From Coprinopsis marcescibilis (taxonomy: Eukaryota; Basidiomycota; Agaricomycetes; Agaricales; Psathyrellaceae): DNA of 64,000 nt. Each line of letters opens with the position of its first letter. Position 1 is the stretch's first letter. The notes below the pieces were generated by a model. It did not search any database and was not told the DNA's origin. It was given only the letters and a program-made list of their open reading frames with translations. Shown piece after piece: positions 11,034 through 21,941 of this stretch. The translations under genes were made by a program, and so were the position numbers. The stretch is taken from NCBI GenBank assembly GCA_004369085.1, contig ML210243.1, positions 41,411 to 105,410 on the forward strand, read 5' to 3'.

Positions 11034-12601
11034 ATGGATTTCAACTTTAACCCCTGGGCAGCCGACACCAGCCTCACGACAAGCGCGACCCATACTGTAA
11101 CAGTACAAGGGGCCGACAATGCTGCCGCACCACCTCAACCAACCAACGCTCTGGTCAAAGCACCGTCTCCAACTGACTTTCTCCTCATAATCTTCATCCA
11201 TGGATTCAAGGGCACAGACGAAACTTTCAACCAGTTTCCTGACCGGCTCCAGCATCTCTTGACGCAGTCTTTGCCTTCAGTCAAGGTTGAATGTGCCATT
11301 TTTCCAGCTTATGAAGTGAATCGTCAACTGCTTCAGCTAGCGATGTTTAGATCTAACGGCTTATTCCACAGACCAAGGGCGAATTAGTTGGTGCATCCTA
11401 CATAATGTAAGGTACTCTAGTCCTGATGCAGTTTACCTCGTTAGGATAAAGCCATCATACGCTTTGCGGACTGGCTCACTACCATGGTGGTGGAGAAAGA
11501 GGTTGCATGCGGAGGTGGATCAGGCAAAGCAAAGGTTGTGCTCTGCGGACATAGGTGCATTTGTCTAGACTCAATCCGTCTGAAGTCATACTGAACACAT
11601 CTACTCAGTATGGGCGGACTTCTTGCTGCTGACAGTCTCAGGGAATTCGTCAAATCTCGACCTGACAAGCAATGCCCTCTCTGGCCGAATATCATCGCAT
11701 TGATCGCATTTGACACTCCGGTGTGCCCCTATAATCTACTCATTAATGACCACTTCTGATCAAGTCGTTGCAGTACCTCGGACTTCACCCGCACATAGTG
11801 AAGAACAGTGTAACGAAAGTCGCAGACCAGTTAAACACAGCCAAAGCTGTAGGCACAGCACTCTTCGGATCTTTTGCTGGGTTCACAGCAGCGAAAGCCG
11901 CCAGTGGTTCTTCCTCGCCAGCAGCACCAAATGCCGGAAATCAGGAGAAGTCTGCATGGTCAAAATGGGGTGGTCCTGCCGCGTACGCCATTGGAGGTGC
12001 TGTCCTTGCAGGAGCAGCCGCGGGGGGAGCGTTGTACGCCCGTGATCAACTTACCCAAGGATACACATGGGCAACCGATCATTTGAAATACGTCGGAACC
12101 CTGTGGGATGAGCCAAGTATGAAGGCTCGTGTCGAGTCCCTGGTTGATATTGAAGAGCAGGATGGGGTGGTGTTCCGCAAGTGGGTGTCTTCATAAACCG
12201 TGATTCATGCCGTGCATCTGACCCTTTTGCCCCGAGTCAGTTTCTACACATGCCTGCCGCCGAAGTTGCCCACATATTTAACATCAAGGAGCTTTGCTGT
12301 CCTCCCAGACTACGGTTCTCGAGCAGTGTCGAGATTCGAGGCGGCCAACAACGGGGTGGCAGAAGATGAGATTCAGGCTCACACAGGGATGTTCAGCCCT
12401 GGCACTAACGATGGATATTATGAGCTTGGCTTGAAAGCGGCCACGCTCATCCAGGAGGTTTTTCAAAGATCAATGGTTCCTCAGACTAGGACGACATCCT
12501 GGCCACGCCCTACATCACCCGCATGGTCTCAGATGCCAGAAACCAACTCGACACCTCCACCCTCTGGTAATAAAGTCGAAGGAGATTTGATTAGTTTTTG
12601 A
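11034..12601 (+). CDS. DUF676 lipase-like alpha/beta hydrolase
   Basis: Starts with MDFNFNPW and reads IIFIHGFKGTDETFNQFP (oxyanion-side HG motif), then FADWLTTMVVEKEV, the nucleophile elbow GHSMGG (an intron splits the Ser codon), IIALIAFDTPYLGLHP, a Gly/Ala-rich hydrophobic stretch (YAIGGAVLAGAAAGGALYA) that may associate with membrane, a CxxxP segment (FYTCLPP), and HTGMFSP, where His is the likely catalytic residue. About 410 residues. Introns were placed at about 11350, 11386, 11570, 11719 and 12180 to keep the frame. DUF676 proteins are putative serine esterases/lipases; the substrate is unknown. Its stop codon is only 36 bases from that of NAA10 on the other strand. Confidence 0.82.
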
Positions 12602-12637
12602 GCGCGAACGTAGCGCTGGATATAAGGCAATAATCTG

Positions 12638-13409
12638 CTACACGGATCGCTTCAGCGATAGGTGCATCGATAGGGCGTCCTCTCCGTCAGCGTCTGGAGT
12701 ATTTATTAACATGTATCGTGCAAATAGAGTTGAGTCGATTCAAACTCACAATACTTCTTCTCGACATCCTTTACTGTGAACCCAAGGGTATCTCGATATA
12801 AACCAATGGCCGCGCGATTGGATTGGCGAACGTGAAGTGAAACGTGGGATGCATTGTAAATTTCTGCCATGGATTCTTCTGCGTAACCCGTTCAGTGAAT
12901 TTCCATAAAAAAGCTGAGATTGAACGCACGAGATTGAACCATGAGCTTTTTGGCAAGTCCAAGGCGACGATATGATCGCAGCACCGAGATCGAGGTTACA
13001 TGTCCCCGAGGTTCTTCGTTTTCTGACGTTTCCTCGTCCCTGAATTCGAATTAACTTCTGAAAGACATCAGGTGTTCGTTCACTTGACCCAGACGCACAT
13101 TTTGGCAAGGATGTATCCAACGATGCGTCCGCTAGCGTCTTCCGCGACGTAAGACAGGCCAGGCCAGGTCATTGCATGGTAGAGATCTGATCACGAATAC
13201 GAGGTGTTCCTTTGCGTTCGTCATTTCAGTTGTTCGAAATAGTGTGGATGGTGGCGCACAGTATCTCATGGTATAGTTTTCGGGGAGGTTGTGCAGATTG
13301 CAGGACTGCATTCCCATCAAATCCTCTACCTGCAGATGTGGAGTTGCTGAATATTCTAGTTCTGGGGACTTGGATCGCGGGCACTTACTCTTACGGGTCT
13401 AATGTTCAT
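12638..13409 (-). CDS. NAA10: N-terminal acetyltransferase catalytic subunit NAA10 (ARD1)
   Basis: Six short exons rebuild a complete protein of about 158 residues: start [18 protein letters not shown], then [57 protein letters not shown] (the RRLGLA acetyl-CoA loop), [30 protein letters not shown], and [19 protein letters not shown]10 is the catalytic subunit of NatA and acetylates Ser, Ala, Gly, Thr and similar N-termini on ribosome-bound chains. The first exon is only about seven codons long (ATG at 13407-13409), and a single-frame ORF search misses the gene. Length and motifs match the family core; the C-terminal tail is short compared with metazoan NAA10. Stop TAG lies at 12638-12640. 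Confidence 0.92.
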
Positions 13410-13648
13410 AGTGTTACTTTTGTGTGGAGAAAGTGAGAGATGGAAGGTGAGTGATGTCAAGACCGTTCCCGGTTGATAGTGTTTGGCGACATTCCATTCA
13501 CAGGCAAATGATCCCGAGGATAAACAGGGGCTATGAGGCGAACAATAACAGGCCGCAGGCGTCCTCTCGCAAAGAGACTTCCGAAGCAACATTTATTATA
13601 TATATTAAATTATATACAGGAGATAGTCTAGCGGTGTCCGAATGCCAT

Positions 13649-15440
13649 TCATTCCACGATAACATCCCCCGGTGCTCCAGCGAGTTTGCGCCTTGGTTTT
13701 CCATCCTTTTTGACGCCGATGATTTTGGGTTCCATCTTAACAATCTTGGCATCCTTCAGTTGCTCTTCAAACCGGTTATCCAAGAAAGCAACCGATACAT
13801 CGGCAATTGTGTTGAATATATTTCTTGCGGTTTTGCCTGAGATTATTGGAAGAATGGGAAAATCTGAGAAGGACGTGTGCTTGGAGCCAACTAGGAACCA
13901 ATGTCAGCAAAATACTTTTCAAGACGAGGAACTAAGGACCTAAAGTGACAATCCTTCGACCGTTGGGCTCCCATCCCTTCACTATCTCCTGTAACCTGGC
14001 GAAGTGGTCCTTCCATAGCGTGAACGTTTCGGAATTGATGACCAGCATACGTGGATGGGCTGGTGTCGCCGACGGGACGATGTCATTCTGCTCGAGCGCG
14101 GATGATACGAAGTCGGCGATGTTGTTCTCCTTGACATTATTACCGCCGGATTTCATGGGGAAAGGACCCGGTGCAGGTAAGGGCTCAAGCCATGGGTCCA
14201 GAATGATAGCCTTATCGACCGGGAGTCTGTCGTATTCGTCTGAAGGATTGGAAGATAGTATTGACAACTTGAACTGAGTTGAGAAAGGTTGTACAGGCTT
14301 CACACGGAATGGCACTTACAACCGTGCAACCACCAAATGAATGTCCAGCGAGCACTATATTTTCGTCACAATTGACAAACGGCTTCTCTGTAGCTTCATC
14401 TAAGCCCCAGCTCTTCCGATCAAAGTGTGTCCCGTCTATCGTCTCCAGGTGGGTTCCTGGGGTGTTGTGTATGAATTTGTGGAATGTGTTGTATGTGATG
14501 TAAACTTCGTGGTGCCTAAACGCAAGCTGCTCTACTCGAAGTGGGAATGGCGCCGTCTTGATTGAATCACTGTCGTCATCCCAGCTGAAGGCCATCAGCA
14601 ACTGCTTCACAGACCGCGGGTTAACTCCCTCTTACTGAATATCACTTTCCCGCAGATACAACAGCGTGCGGGGCTTCGACTTCTCACCGTCGATGTTCCA
14701 TGACCGGGGCATTGAAACGGTTCCGGTTCCATCCCGATGTTCGACTGCAAGGACTACACGTCCGGAAGCAGCTAAGCGAGAACAGAACTGACTGCAGATG
14801 TCGTTCAATTCACTGTCCCGGCGCGTGTAAGTTGTTTTTAACTCGCCTGTAAGCTGTCCTGGATCCTCCCAAACCATGCGAGAAGATAACAAGTGGCCAT
14901 TGGTTTTCCGAGGCTACAGTTGCATTTTTTGGGTCCAGAAGAGGGGCGTTCGGATACGCAGGGATCTAACAGCGCATAGTTAGAAACCGGACGTCAGTTG
15001 ATATTTTCTCTCACCTTGACCAGGGTCCCAAAGAAGTATACTATAGGCCATAAAAGCCAACTGGAAAAGCCTTTTTGCTGTTTAGTTCCTTCAATCTTCG
15101 TTTATATCTCCTTTATTTACCTAAAAACGTGCTGAACCCTTGGAGAGATTCCTTGACGGGTCTGAGCGGTCCTTCAATTAGAGCTGGACAACTTTTATAA
15201 CATGTAGGCGCACCGAATAAACCAATCGACACCCTTGGTAATAGGCTTGCTGGTTGTATCAGCGGGATAATATGCGGTGAAGGCTACTTCTTCGAGGTAT
15301 AAGGCATTGTTGGGTCGAGTAGAGCCAGTAGGTGGGCTTCGAAGCTTGACAGTGCCGATAGGACGTGGCCGCTGTACCGGGGAGACAAACGTTGTCACAC
15401 CCACTGGGAATCGCCCTTGAATAGCTGGCAAGAAGAACAT
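13649..15440 (-). CDS. Platelet-activating-factor acetylhydrolase (PAF-AH, plasma type)
   Basis: The protein starts MFFLPAIQGRFPVGVTTF (ATG 15438-15440) and includes EVAFTAYYPAD, a KNATVA/ENQWPLVI stretch, SGRVVLAVEHRDGTG, the nucleophile motif GHSFGG, a following Asp in AIILDPWLEPL, and the catalytic His in KHTSFSDFPIL. The C-terminus after the His (NIFNTIADVSVAFLDN...) ends with GDVIVE at stop 13649-13651. Ser, Asp and His fall in the order known for plasma/type II PAF-AH, a calcium-independent phospholipase A2-like enzyme that removes short or oxidised acyl chains from the sn-2 position of phospholipids. About 450 residues over several introns. No signal peptide is obvious, so a cytosolic role is likely. 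It is divergent from the esterase gene at 16087. Confidence 0.88.
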
Positions 15441-16086
15441 TACAGCTCCCCCACCTGTTCCTCTCCCCGGCTAAGTGTCACCGTGGTTATGTCCGACTTG
15501 CGTAAGGTTGGATTACTACGTTCTTTATTTGAAAGCCGGGCACCGCCAATGCCAACGCCACAGATGTTTGACGCGCAGAGGATGAGTCTTAGTGATGGCT
15601 GCGGCGTTGTTAATGGTGCCGCGACTCGAGTCCAGTCGGAGATTGCAGCTTCGACACTTGCTTCACAGTGTCCACGACAACTCCACGACGCCGACCAAGT
15701 ACTAGAAGACACACTCAAGCCCGTCAGTCCACCTATTGGGATTCGCACCAATGGGCTCACATGTCCGTTTGCAACTCAAAACCGCTCCGCGACAAGCAGC
15801 AGACTCGGCGTTATGGAATTCGTAATTGGTTTCCAACACCGTGTAGATTTAGCATCGGGACTATAAACAGGTTTCGCCGATTAGCAGTGGGGCTTGTTTT
15901 GAAGACATCCATAACTCCCGAATGACGTCGGTGTTGGTCCACGAACAAATTCCTAGCATGAAGCTGGCTGTAATGTCTCTGTCAACTTAACCTTACCAAC
16001 AGTGCAGTTTCAACGAGGCCCCGATTATAAAGTGACCGCAGGGGGCTCACTACCTGGGTGTTCGAAACCGAGCTCCCATCCCGCAT
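15441..16086. promoter_or_regulatory. Divergent promoter, PAF-AH / lipase-like genes
   Basis: A 646-base head-to-head spacer. TATAAA occurs at 16026-16031, 61 bases before the ATG at 16087, and at 15862-15867. A 149-codon plus-strand frame at 15417-15866 overlaps the PAF-AH start and shows no family motif, so it is not called. Confidence 0.45.
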
Positions 16087-19000
16087 ATGCCTGTCTCTAC
16101 CGCGTCAGCAGCCGTTCACATTACACCAGGTGGGTCTTGGGGACAATTTGGTACATGGACGTCTTAACCGATCTTTACAGTTGTTCTGAAGACATTCCTT
16201 CGCCATGGAAAACGTCGCAGACAGAGAGAAGCCGACAAGGTCGAAGCTCCTCAAGATGTCATTTTCTTCGACCAGTCAGTACATTGACTAGGTTCAATTG
16301 TCTGCAATGGTTCTAATAATTTCTCTGATTATTAGGGCATTTCACATTGTAAAAGGTATGTATGTTCGCTTGATCCATTGCAAGAGCAACCAATCACTCA
16401 CATCAACTGAAGCATTCATTGAGCTCGGGACCAACAACACTGTGGAATCCCTCCAAGCCTTGTACGTGCATCTTCGTGCAGGTTTGTTCTTCAGAAAGCT
16501 TATCACCAGCATACCTGCGGCGTAGCACAAACACCCACATTCCATCTCCTTACTGGGCAGCTGTTAGCCCTGTGTGTATCCCTTTGACGACATGCAACGA
16601 ATCCGCAGACGTGTTGATCAAATGGTTCGGACCCCAGGAACTGAAGTATGTTGTGGGTGGAGAAAGATGGTGGCAAGTGCGAGGCCTCAACGGTCTTGAT
16701 GGTGAATGGATAGCAGAGCGAGAGCATTTGGACCAAACTGAGGATGTGGCGAAAGGCCGAAAACTTCGCAGTCAAGATGAAGACATCCTGAGGATGGAAA
16801 AGCTCGAATCTGTCATGGTAGGCATTATGTTGCAGCCCTAGTTTCTATGCCGATAGCTTTTGAAGCTCTACATTCACGGAGGTGGATATTTCTGGGGTAG
16901 CCTTAGTGGGTTGAAATTCATCTCGGCTTTTGAAAACTTGTTGACCAAATTACAATCATAGACACCCACCGATTTCAAATACTTCGTTATGCTCGAAAAT
17001 TCAAGGGACGCGCCTTTGCAGTCAATTATCGGTGTGCACCAACCTGCTCCCTTGAGTTTACACGTATGAACTGTTCCGTTGCTTAGGAAAGCCCCGCAAT
17101 ACCCATGGCCTTGTCCATTGCAAGACGTTCTGGCTGCATGTAAGCCTCATTTCCAGTCTGTTCCGTGCCTTCAGCTAACGATGCGAAGACTTATATTTAA
17201 TTCGGCCTCCACCGGGAGCATTACACGCACCAGCGCCCCCCAGTAAGATTGTTCTGGCGGGAGACTCGGCAGGAGGAGGCTTATGCGTGACTGTCATGAC
17301 TGTCCTTCGTGACATCGGCCTGCCCATGCCTGCAGGAGCTGTGCTCATTAGTCCATGAGTTGACTTGACTCACAGTTTTCCAAGCGTGATGCAAAACAGC
17401 GATACAGTGAGTAACCTATGTTTTTTATTCTCTTGGCAGTTGATCAATGAAAAGCAGGATATCCTTCCTCTACACGGGTTCCTTGCGAAACCGTCGACTC
17501 TTTGGCCCCTTGAACCTATTCCCTTTGTTGGGCCGAGAGTCGCTCCATCGGAAACAAATCCTCCTCCCAAGCCAGGCCATACTGACACTTTGAAGCCCAC
17601 TGAAGAAAGGTTACGCATAGCAAAAGAGGCTCTTGATGTTCCTAAAGGGGGTTACGCCGTGAAGACACAAGAAGAGATGTCGGAAAATACCCGGATAAGG
17701 CAAACCCCGATCGAGGCGATATTGAAATCTCCTGGTCTCAGCCCAGTGGCGTTCCAAAGCTATCCACACAAAGTGTATCCCACAACGACGAAGATGACCC
17801 AGAACAATGGAAGCCAAAGCCGCCCAAAGTCTTCATGGAGAACCCAACTGCTGTTCCTTTGGAACTCCGTTGTCAAATCCAAATGTATGCGCTTTCCGAG
17901 TAAGAACCTTACCTTTGTTTGCTGCTATTTCAGACTGACTGATTGCGGTCCCAAGACAAGTTACTCACCCTCTTGTTTCGCCGATACTCCAAGGCTCGTT
18001 AGGAAATCTACCGCCACTCTACATTCTCGCCGGTGATGGGGAAATGCTACGGGATGAGATCATCTACCTGGCGCACCGTGCGGCACTCCCGAGCGAGTAT
18101 CCGGTCCGTCCGGAAATTCTTAAAGAGGCACGAAGGCAGGCAGATAACGCGAATAAATTCACAAAGCCGACCAAGGTATAGAAGGTGCCTTTGAGGAACT
18201 CTAGCCGTCTGACATTCTTCACAGGTTCACTTGCAGGTATTCGACGGGATGTGTCACGTCCTTACGGTCTTCATGTTCGAGAAAAGTGTATGTTTGATCA
18301 CTGCATCCTACTTTAAATTTATCCTCAAGTGATTCAAACAGGCCCGCTACGCGTACCGCTCCATTGCAGAATTCGTCAAGCATGTTACTCAGAACGGTTT
18401 AGAGCACCTTGACCGCAAACCCTTTCCCGAATTTCGCTGGACCCCGGAAAAGAATCCGACAGGAGATACGAATAGGAATAGTGAATCTGTCGATTCTGCA
18501 ACGTCTTCTCAGAAATCTAGGGAGCAGGATGAGAAGGACGCGGAGGACCTCTACAAATCTAACGCGGACATTTTAACAGAGTCTGTATCCCAGAAGCCAC
18601 CAAGAGGAGAGCCAGGAAACCTAGCAAGAGGCGAAGGTGGCAATGAGAATATAGTGGGTCGTATCCTTCTCCTTTGACTACCCTGCGTTGATGTAAATCA
18701 GGGCTCAGCGAACGTCGATTTCATTTCGGAAAGGGTCAGCATCCGTGCAGTTGTGCGTCCGATGGAAGCGAAAGGAGATATTCCAGCGTTGCAGGTTTCT
18801 CCATCGTGTGTCGGGGTCATCAAGGAGGCCCCAGCTATGCGATGGCTACGCGGCCAAGAACGGTGGGATCAGAAGTTCGCAAAGGCCGGAGCTCGTGTTC
18901 TTAGAGAGCGAAAGGGCTACGAGGAACGAGCAGAACGCCTCATTGAACGTGCATTGGCGCAAGGACTGGTCCATGAGGCGTTTCCAGAGCGGGACAACAT

Positions 19001-19587
19001 CCCGGTCAATGAAGAAACAAAGCCCGGCAAACTGGTTAAAAAGAAGATTTCTCCAGGAAAGATCCAAGCCGATAGAAGGTGGGGACCTTTGGATCTGCAA
19101 GATGAGCGGCCTCCGCCTTCAGCAATTGCTGGTCGGCGGGATAATGTCAGTGCTTAGAATACTTTTCAGAACCTCTTTCTAATTTGTGGTTTTAGCGGGA
19201 TTCTCTTGCATTGCTCAGGCAAAGCATTTATTATTCGGCGCCTGTAACGCACAAAACCGTTCCAAGGTGGACCTCAAAGGATACCATTCGCGCCGCCATT
19301 GACCCACATGACGATACAACTACGCCTCCAAAGCAATCCGTCGCAGAACAACAGGTCTCGGCCGCGCCTGTGACACCTTTGAATGGGTTGCGCATGTGGA
19401 ATAACCTTCTTACGTATGTCGCTACTAGAATGGCCGACATCTATTTCTGAAAGCCTCTGTTCACAGATATTGGGGTAAGAAGGGTGCTGGAATGGCTTCT
19501 GACGGTATAAAGTCCACACTTTCGACGCTTCAACGTGCTTCCGGTCCTGAAAAGGCGGGCGTCGCGTCTTCCTCGACTCCGACATGA
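16087..19587 (+). CDS. Hormone-sensitive-lipase-like esterase with long C-terminal extension
   Basis: Begins [14 protein letters not shown] (ATG 16087), spliced to [28 protein letters not shown] and [15 protein letters not shown]. The hydrolase core follows: [10 protein letters not shown] (oxyanion hole), [18 protein letters not shown], the nucleophile [16 protein letters not shown], a late [12 protein letters not shown] (Asp) and [11 protein letters not shown] (His). This is the HSL/steryl-acetyl-hydrolase type of alpha/beta hydrolase. After the core there is a 300-400 residue extension, poorly structured at first (many Ser, Glu, Lys), then a conserved-looking [34 protein letters not shown] and [11 protein letters not shown] region, ending GVASSSTPT at stop 19585-19587. 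The substrate is probably a lipid ester or sterol ester; this is inferred. Many introns; one frame runs on to a mini-stop at 19442 unless spliced. Confidence 0.85.
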
Positions 19588-19958
19588 CGCGCTCCTTGTA
19601 TTTGCGTTGTACGGCAAAGACACGTCCTTTATTCTTCCTCGAGGCCGTTGTTATTTATTTGATTCGCCGCCCATATCGGAAAACCGATTCTTTATGCTTG
19701 CGTGTATTTACAGAAGAGCAACCCTCTCTTACGGCGTCCTTATCAATTGATTTGACAAACGCACAGACCAGACGGACGCACCGTGGGAACTTAGGGGATG
19801 TATAATTTATGGCGTGTTCGCCTCGCCTTTGTCTCGTTCTGCCATCGCAGTAGTGTTCCTATCCCCCACTTGTTATTTTGTACGTCCCCCTCGAACGTAT
19901 CTAGTACTACGAGCTCGCCGCTGACCTCCTACTCATCTCAAAGTTTCTCATCGTCAAA
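19588..19958 (+). promoter_or_regulatory. Alpha-tubulin promoter and pyrimidine-rich leader
   Basis: TATAATTTAT at 19801-19810 lies about 150 bases before the ATG. It is followed by a C/T-rich leader (about 19815-19955), a common arrangement before highly expressed fungal genes. I saw no other feature. Confidence 0.5.
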
Positions 19959-21706
19959 ATGCGTGAAGTCATCTCCGTCCACGTTGGGCAGGCTGGTGTC
20001 CAGATCGGTAATGCTTGCTGTAAGTCTCCTCGTTGGATACGTTGTCAGATACATCTCATTGCCATTGTGGCACGAACACTCGTCGAGAAACGCGTCGGTT
20101 GGCGTGAGATGTGCCTGTCCAATGGTGATGAAGTGGCATGATGCTTAATCAGATCATCTTCGCAGGGGAACTCTACACCGTCGAGCATGGCCTTAGCGTA
20201 AGTTAAATGCTCTCTTGATAACTCTGTAACTGACCCAGTGCTCTTAGCCCGATGGTCGCCTGATGGAAGGGTCGCCTTCTGCCAACGATGGTGGCTTCAG
20301 CACTTTCTTCTCCGAAACGTCGTCTGGCAAACACGTGCCCCGGTCTCTCTACATTGACCTTGAGCCCAATGTGATCGACGAGGTTAAGGCTGGCCCATAC
20401 CGAAGTCTTTTCCATCCCGAGACTCTGGTCACTGGCAAGGAGGACGCTGCCAGCAACTGTACGTTTTGTGTGCCAAGAACTGCGTGTTCGGCTGCTGAAC
20501 AGACGCCACAGATGCTCGTGGTCACTACACCATCGGCAAGGAGCAGATTGACACTGTCATGGACAAGGTCCGCCGTCTTGCAGACAACTGCTCGGGTCTC
20601 CAGGGGTTCTTCGTCTTCCACTCCTTCGGTGGTGGAACTGGATCCGGTTTCGGCGCCCTCATTTTGGAGAAGCTTTCCACCGACTACGGCAAGAAATCTA
20701 AGCTCGAGTTCAGCGTCTATCCCGCGCCGACCTTGGCCAACTCCGTCGTTGAGCCCTACAATTCGGTTTTGACCACCCACACCACCCTCGAGCACTCTGA
20801 CTGCTCGTTCATGGCAAGTTTGAGCATCTATTGAACAACCAGCCCCTAAGTATTGAACCAATAGGTTGACAACGAAGCCATCTACGACATCTGCAAGAAG
20901 AACTTGAACATCGTTTCGCCCAGTCTCACTAACTTGAACAGGCTCATCGCTCAAGTGGTCTCTTCCATCACGGCTTCCTTGCGATTCGATGGTTCTTTGA
21001 ACGTTGATCTTAACGAGTTCCAAACCAACTTGGTTCCGTAAGTCTTTCTTGCCATAACAGGACGGAATATCATTGAAACGCGTCTGAAGCTTCCCTCGTA
21101 TCCATTTCCCTCTTGCCACCTTCGCTCCCATAATCTCCGCTGAGAAGGCCCACCATGAGCAGAACTCCGTTGCCGACATGACTTTCTCCTGCTTCGAGCC
21201 TGGCAACCAAATGGTCAAGTGCGATCCTCGTGAAGGCAAATACAGTGAGTGTTCAGCGATAGGTTACAGCGAAGCCATTGAAGTTAACGTATTTTTCAGT
21301 GGCTTGTGCCCTTCTCTACCGAGGTGACGTTGTTCCCAAGGATGTCAACGCTGCCGTCTCTATCATCAAGACTAAGCGAACCATCCAATTCGTTGATTGG
21401 TGCCCAACTGGCTTCAAGCTCGGTATCTGCAACGAGCCTCCTGCTCACGTCCCTGGCGGTGATCTCGCCAAGGTCTCTCGCAGCATGTGCATGCTTTCCA
21501 ACACCACTGCCATCTCCAGCGCCTGGAGCCGACTCGACCACAAGTTCGATCTCCTGTACTCTAAGCGCGCCTTCGTCCACTGGTACGTTGGTGAAGGTAT
21601 GGAGGAGGGCGAATTCTCCGAAGCTCGTGAGGATCTCGCTGCTTTGGAGAAGGATTACGAAGAAGTTGGCATTGATTCCGCCGACGTTGAGGAAGCGGAG
21701 TACTAA
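19959..21706 (+). CDS. TUB1: Alpha-tubulin
   Basis: Starts [20 protein letters not shown] and continues [10 protein letters not shown], the GTP-binding GGGTGSG signature ([15 protein letters not shown]), [18 protein letters not shown] (the Glu is the catalytic residue that stimulates GTP hydrolysis on beta-tubulin), and an acidic tail ending EEAEY with a terminal tyrosine. The MREV start, long M-loop region and aromatic C-terminus identify alpha rather than beta tubulin. Exons were joined at introns near 20021-20165, 20200-20248, 20461-20510, 20816-20864, 21039-21091 and 21244-21299. Residue 40 is Ser, not the acetylatable Lys of animal alpha-tubulins. Alpha-tubulin pairs with beta-tubulin in microtubules of spindle and cytoplasm. 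Confidence 0.97.
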
Positions 21707-21941
21707 TATGTCTTTCATTCTTTTTCGCATACCCGGTATACCTCTTCACGACATTTATGTTCTGTTTGTTAGCTACATTTTCTCCTGGCGGAAATTCACG
21801 ATTTCATAATGATGACGATTTGAGATACATACCATGCTACTTAATACATTGTTCGTGTGATCAATCAGCATCAAGTACTGTCAAGGGAACCTCAATTTGA
21901 AAACGATGAAGCAAGCAACGGCCAAACGATATAAGCTGCTA

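Noticed and set aside
15417..15866. 149-codon plus-strand frame in the PAF-AH/lipase spacer
   Set aside because: It overlaps the PAF-AH start on the other strand and has no recognisable motif.
16045..16075. tRNA T-arm-like GGGTGTTCGAAACC
   Set aside because: No acceptor, D-arm or anticodon stem could be built around it.
20349..21239. 296-codon minus-strand frame
   Set aside because: It is antisense to alpha-tubulin exons and introns, a product of the codon bias of a highly expressed gene.
21805..21830. snoRNA C-box-like ATGATGA after alpha-tubulin
   Set aside because: No D box (CTGA) or terminal stem at a suitable distance.
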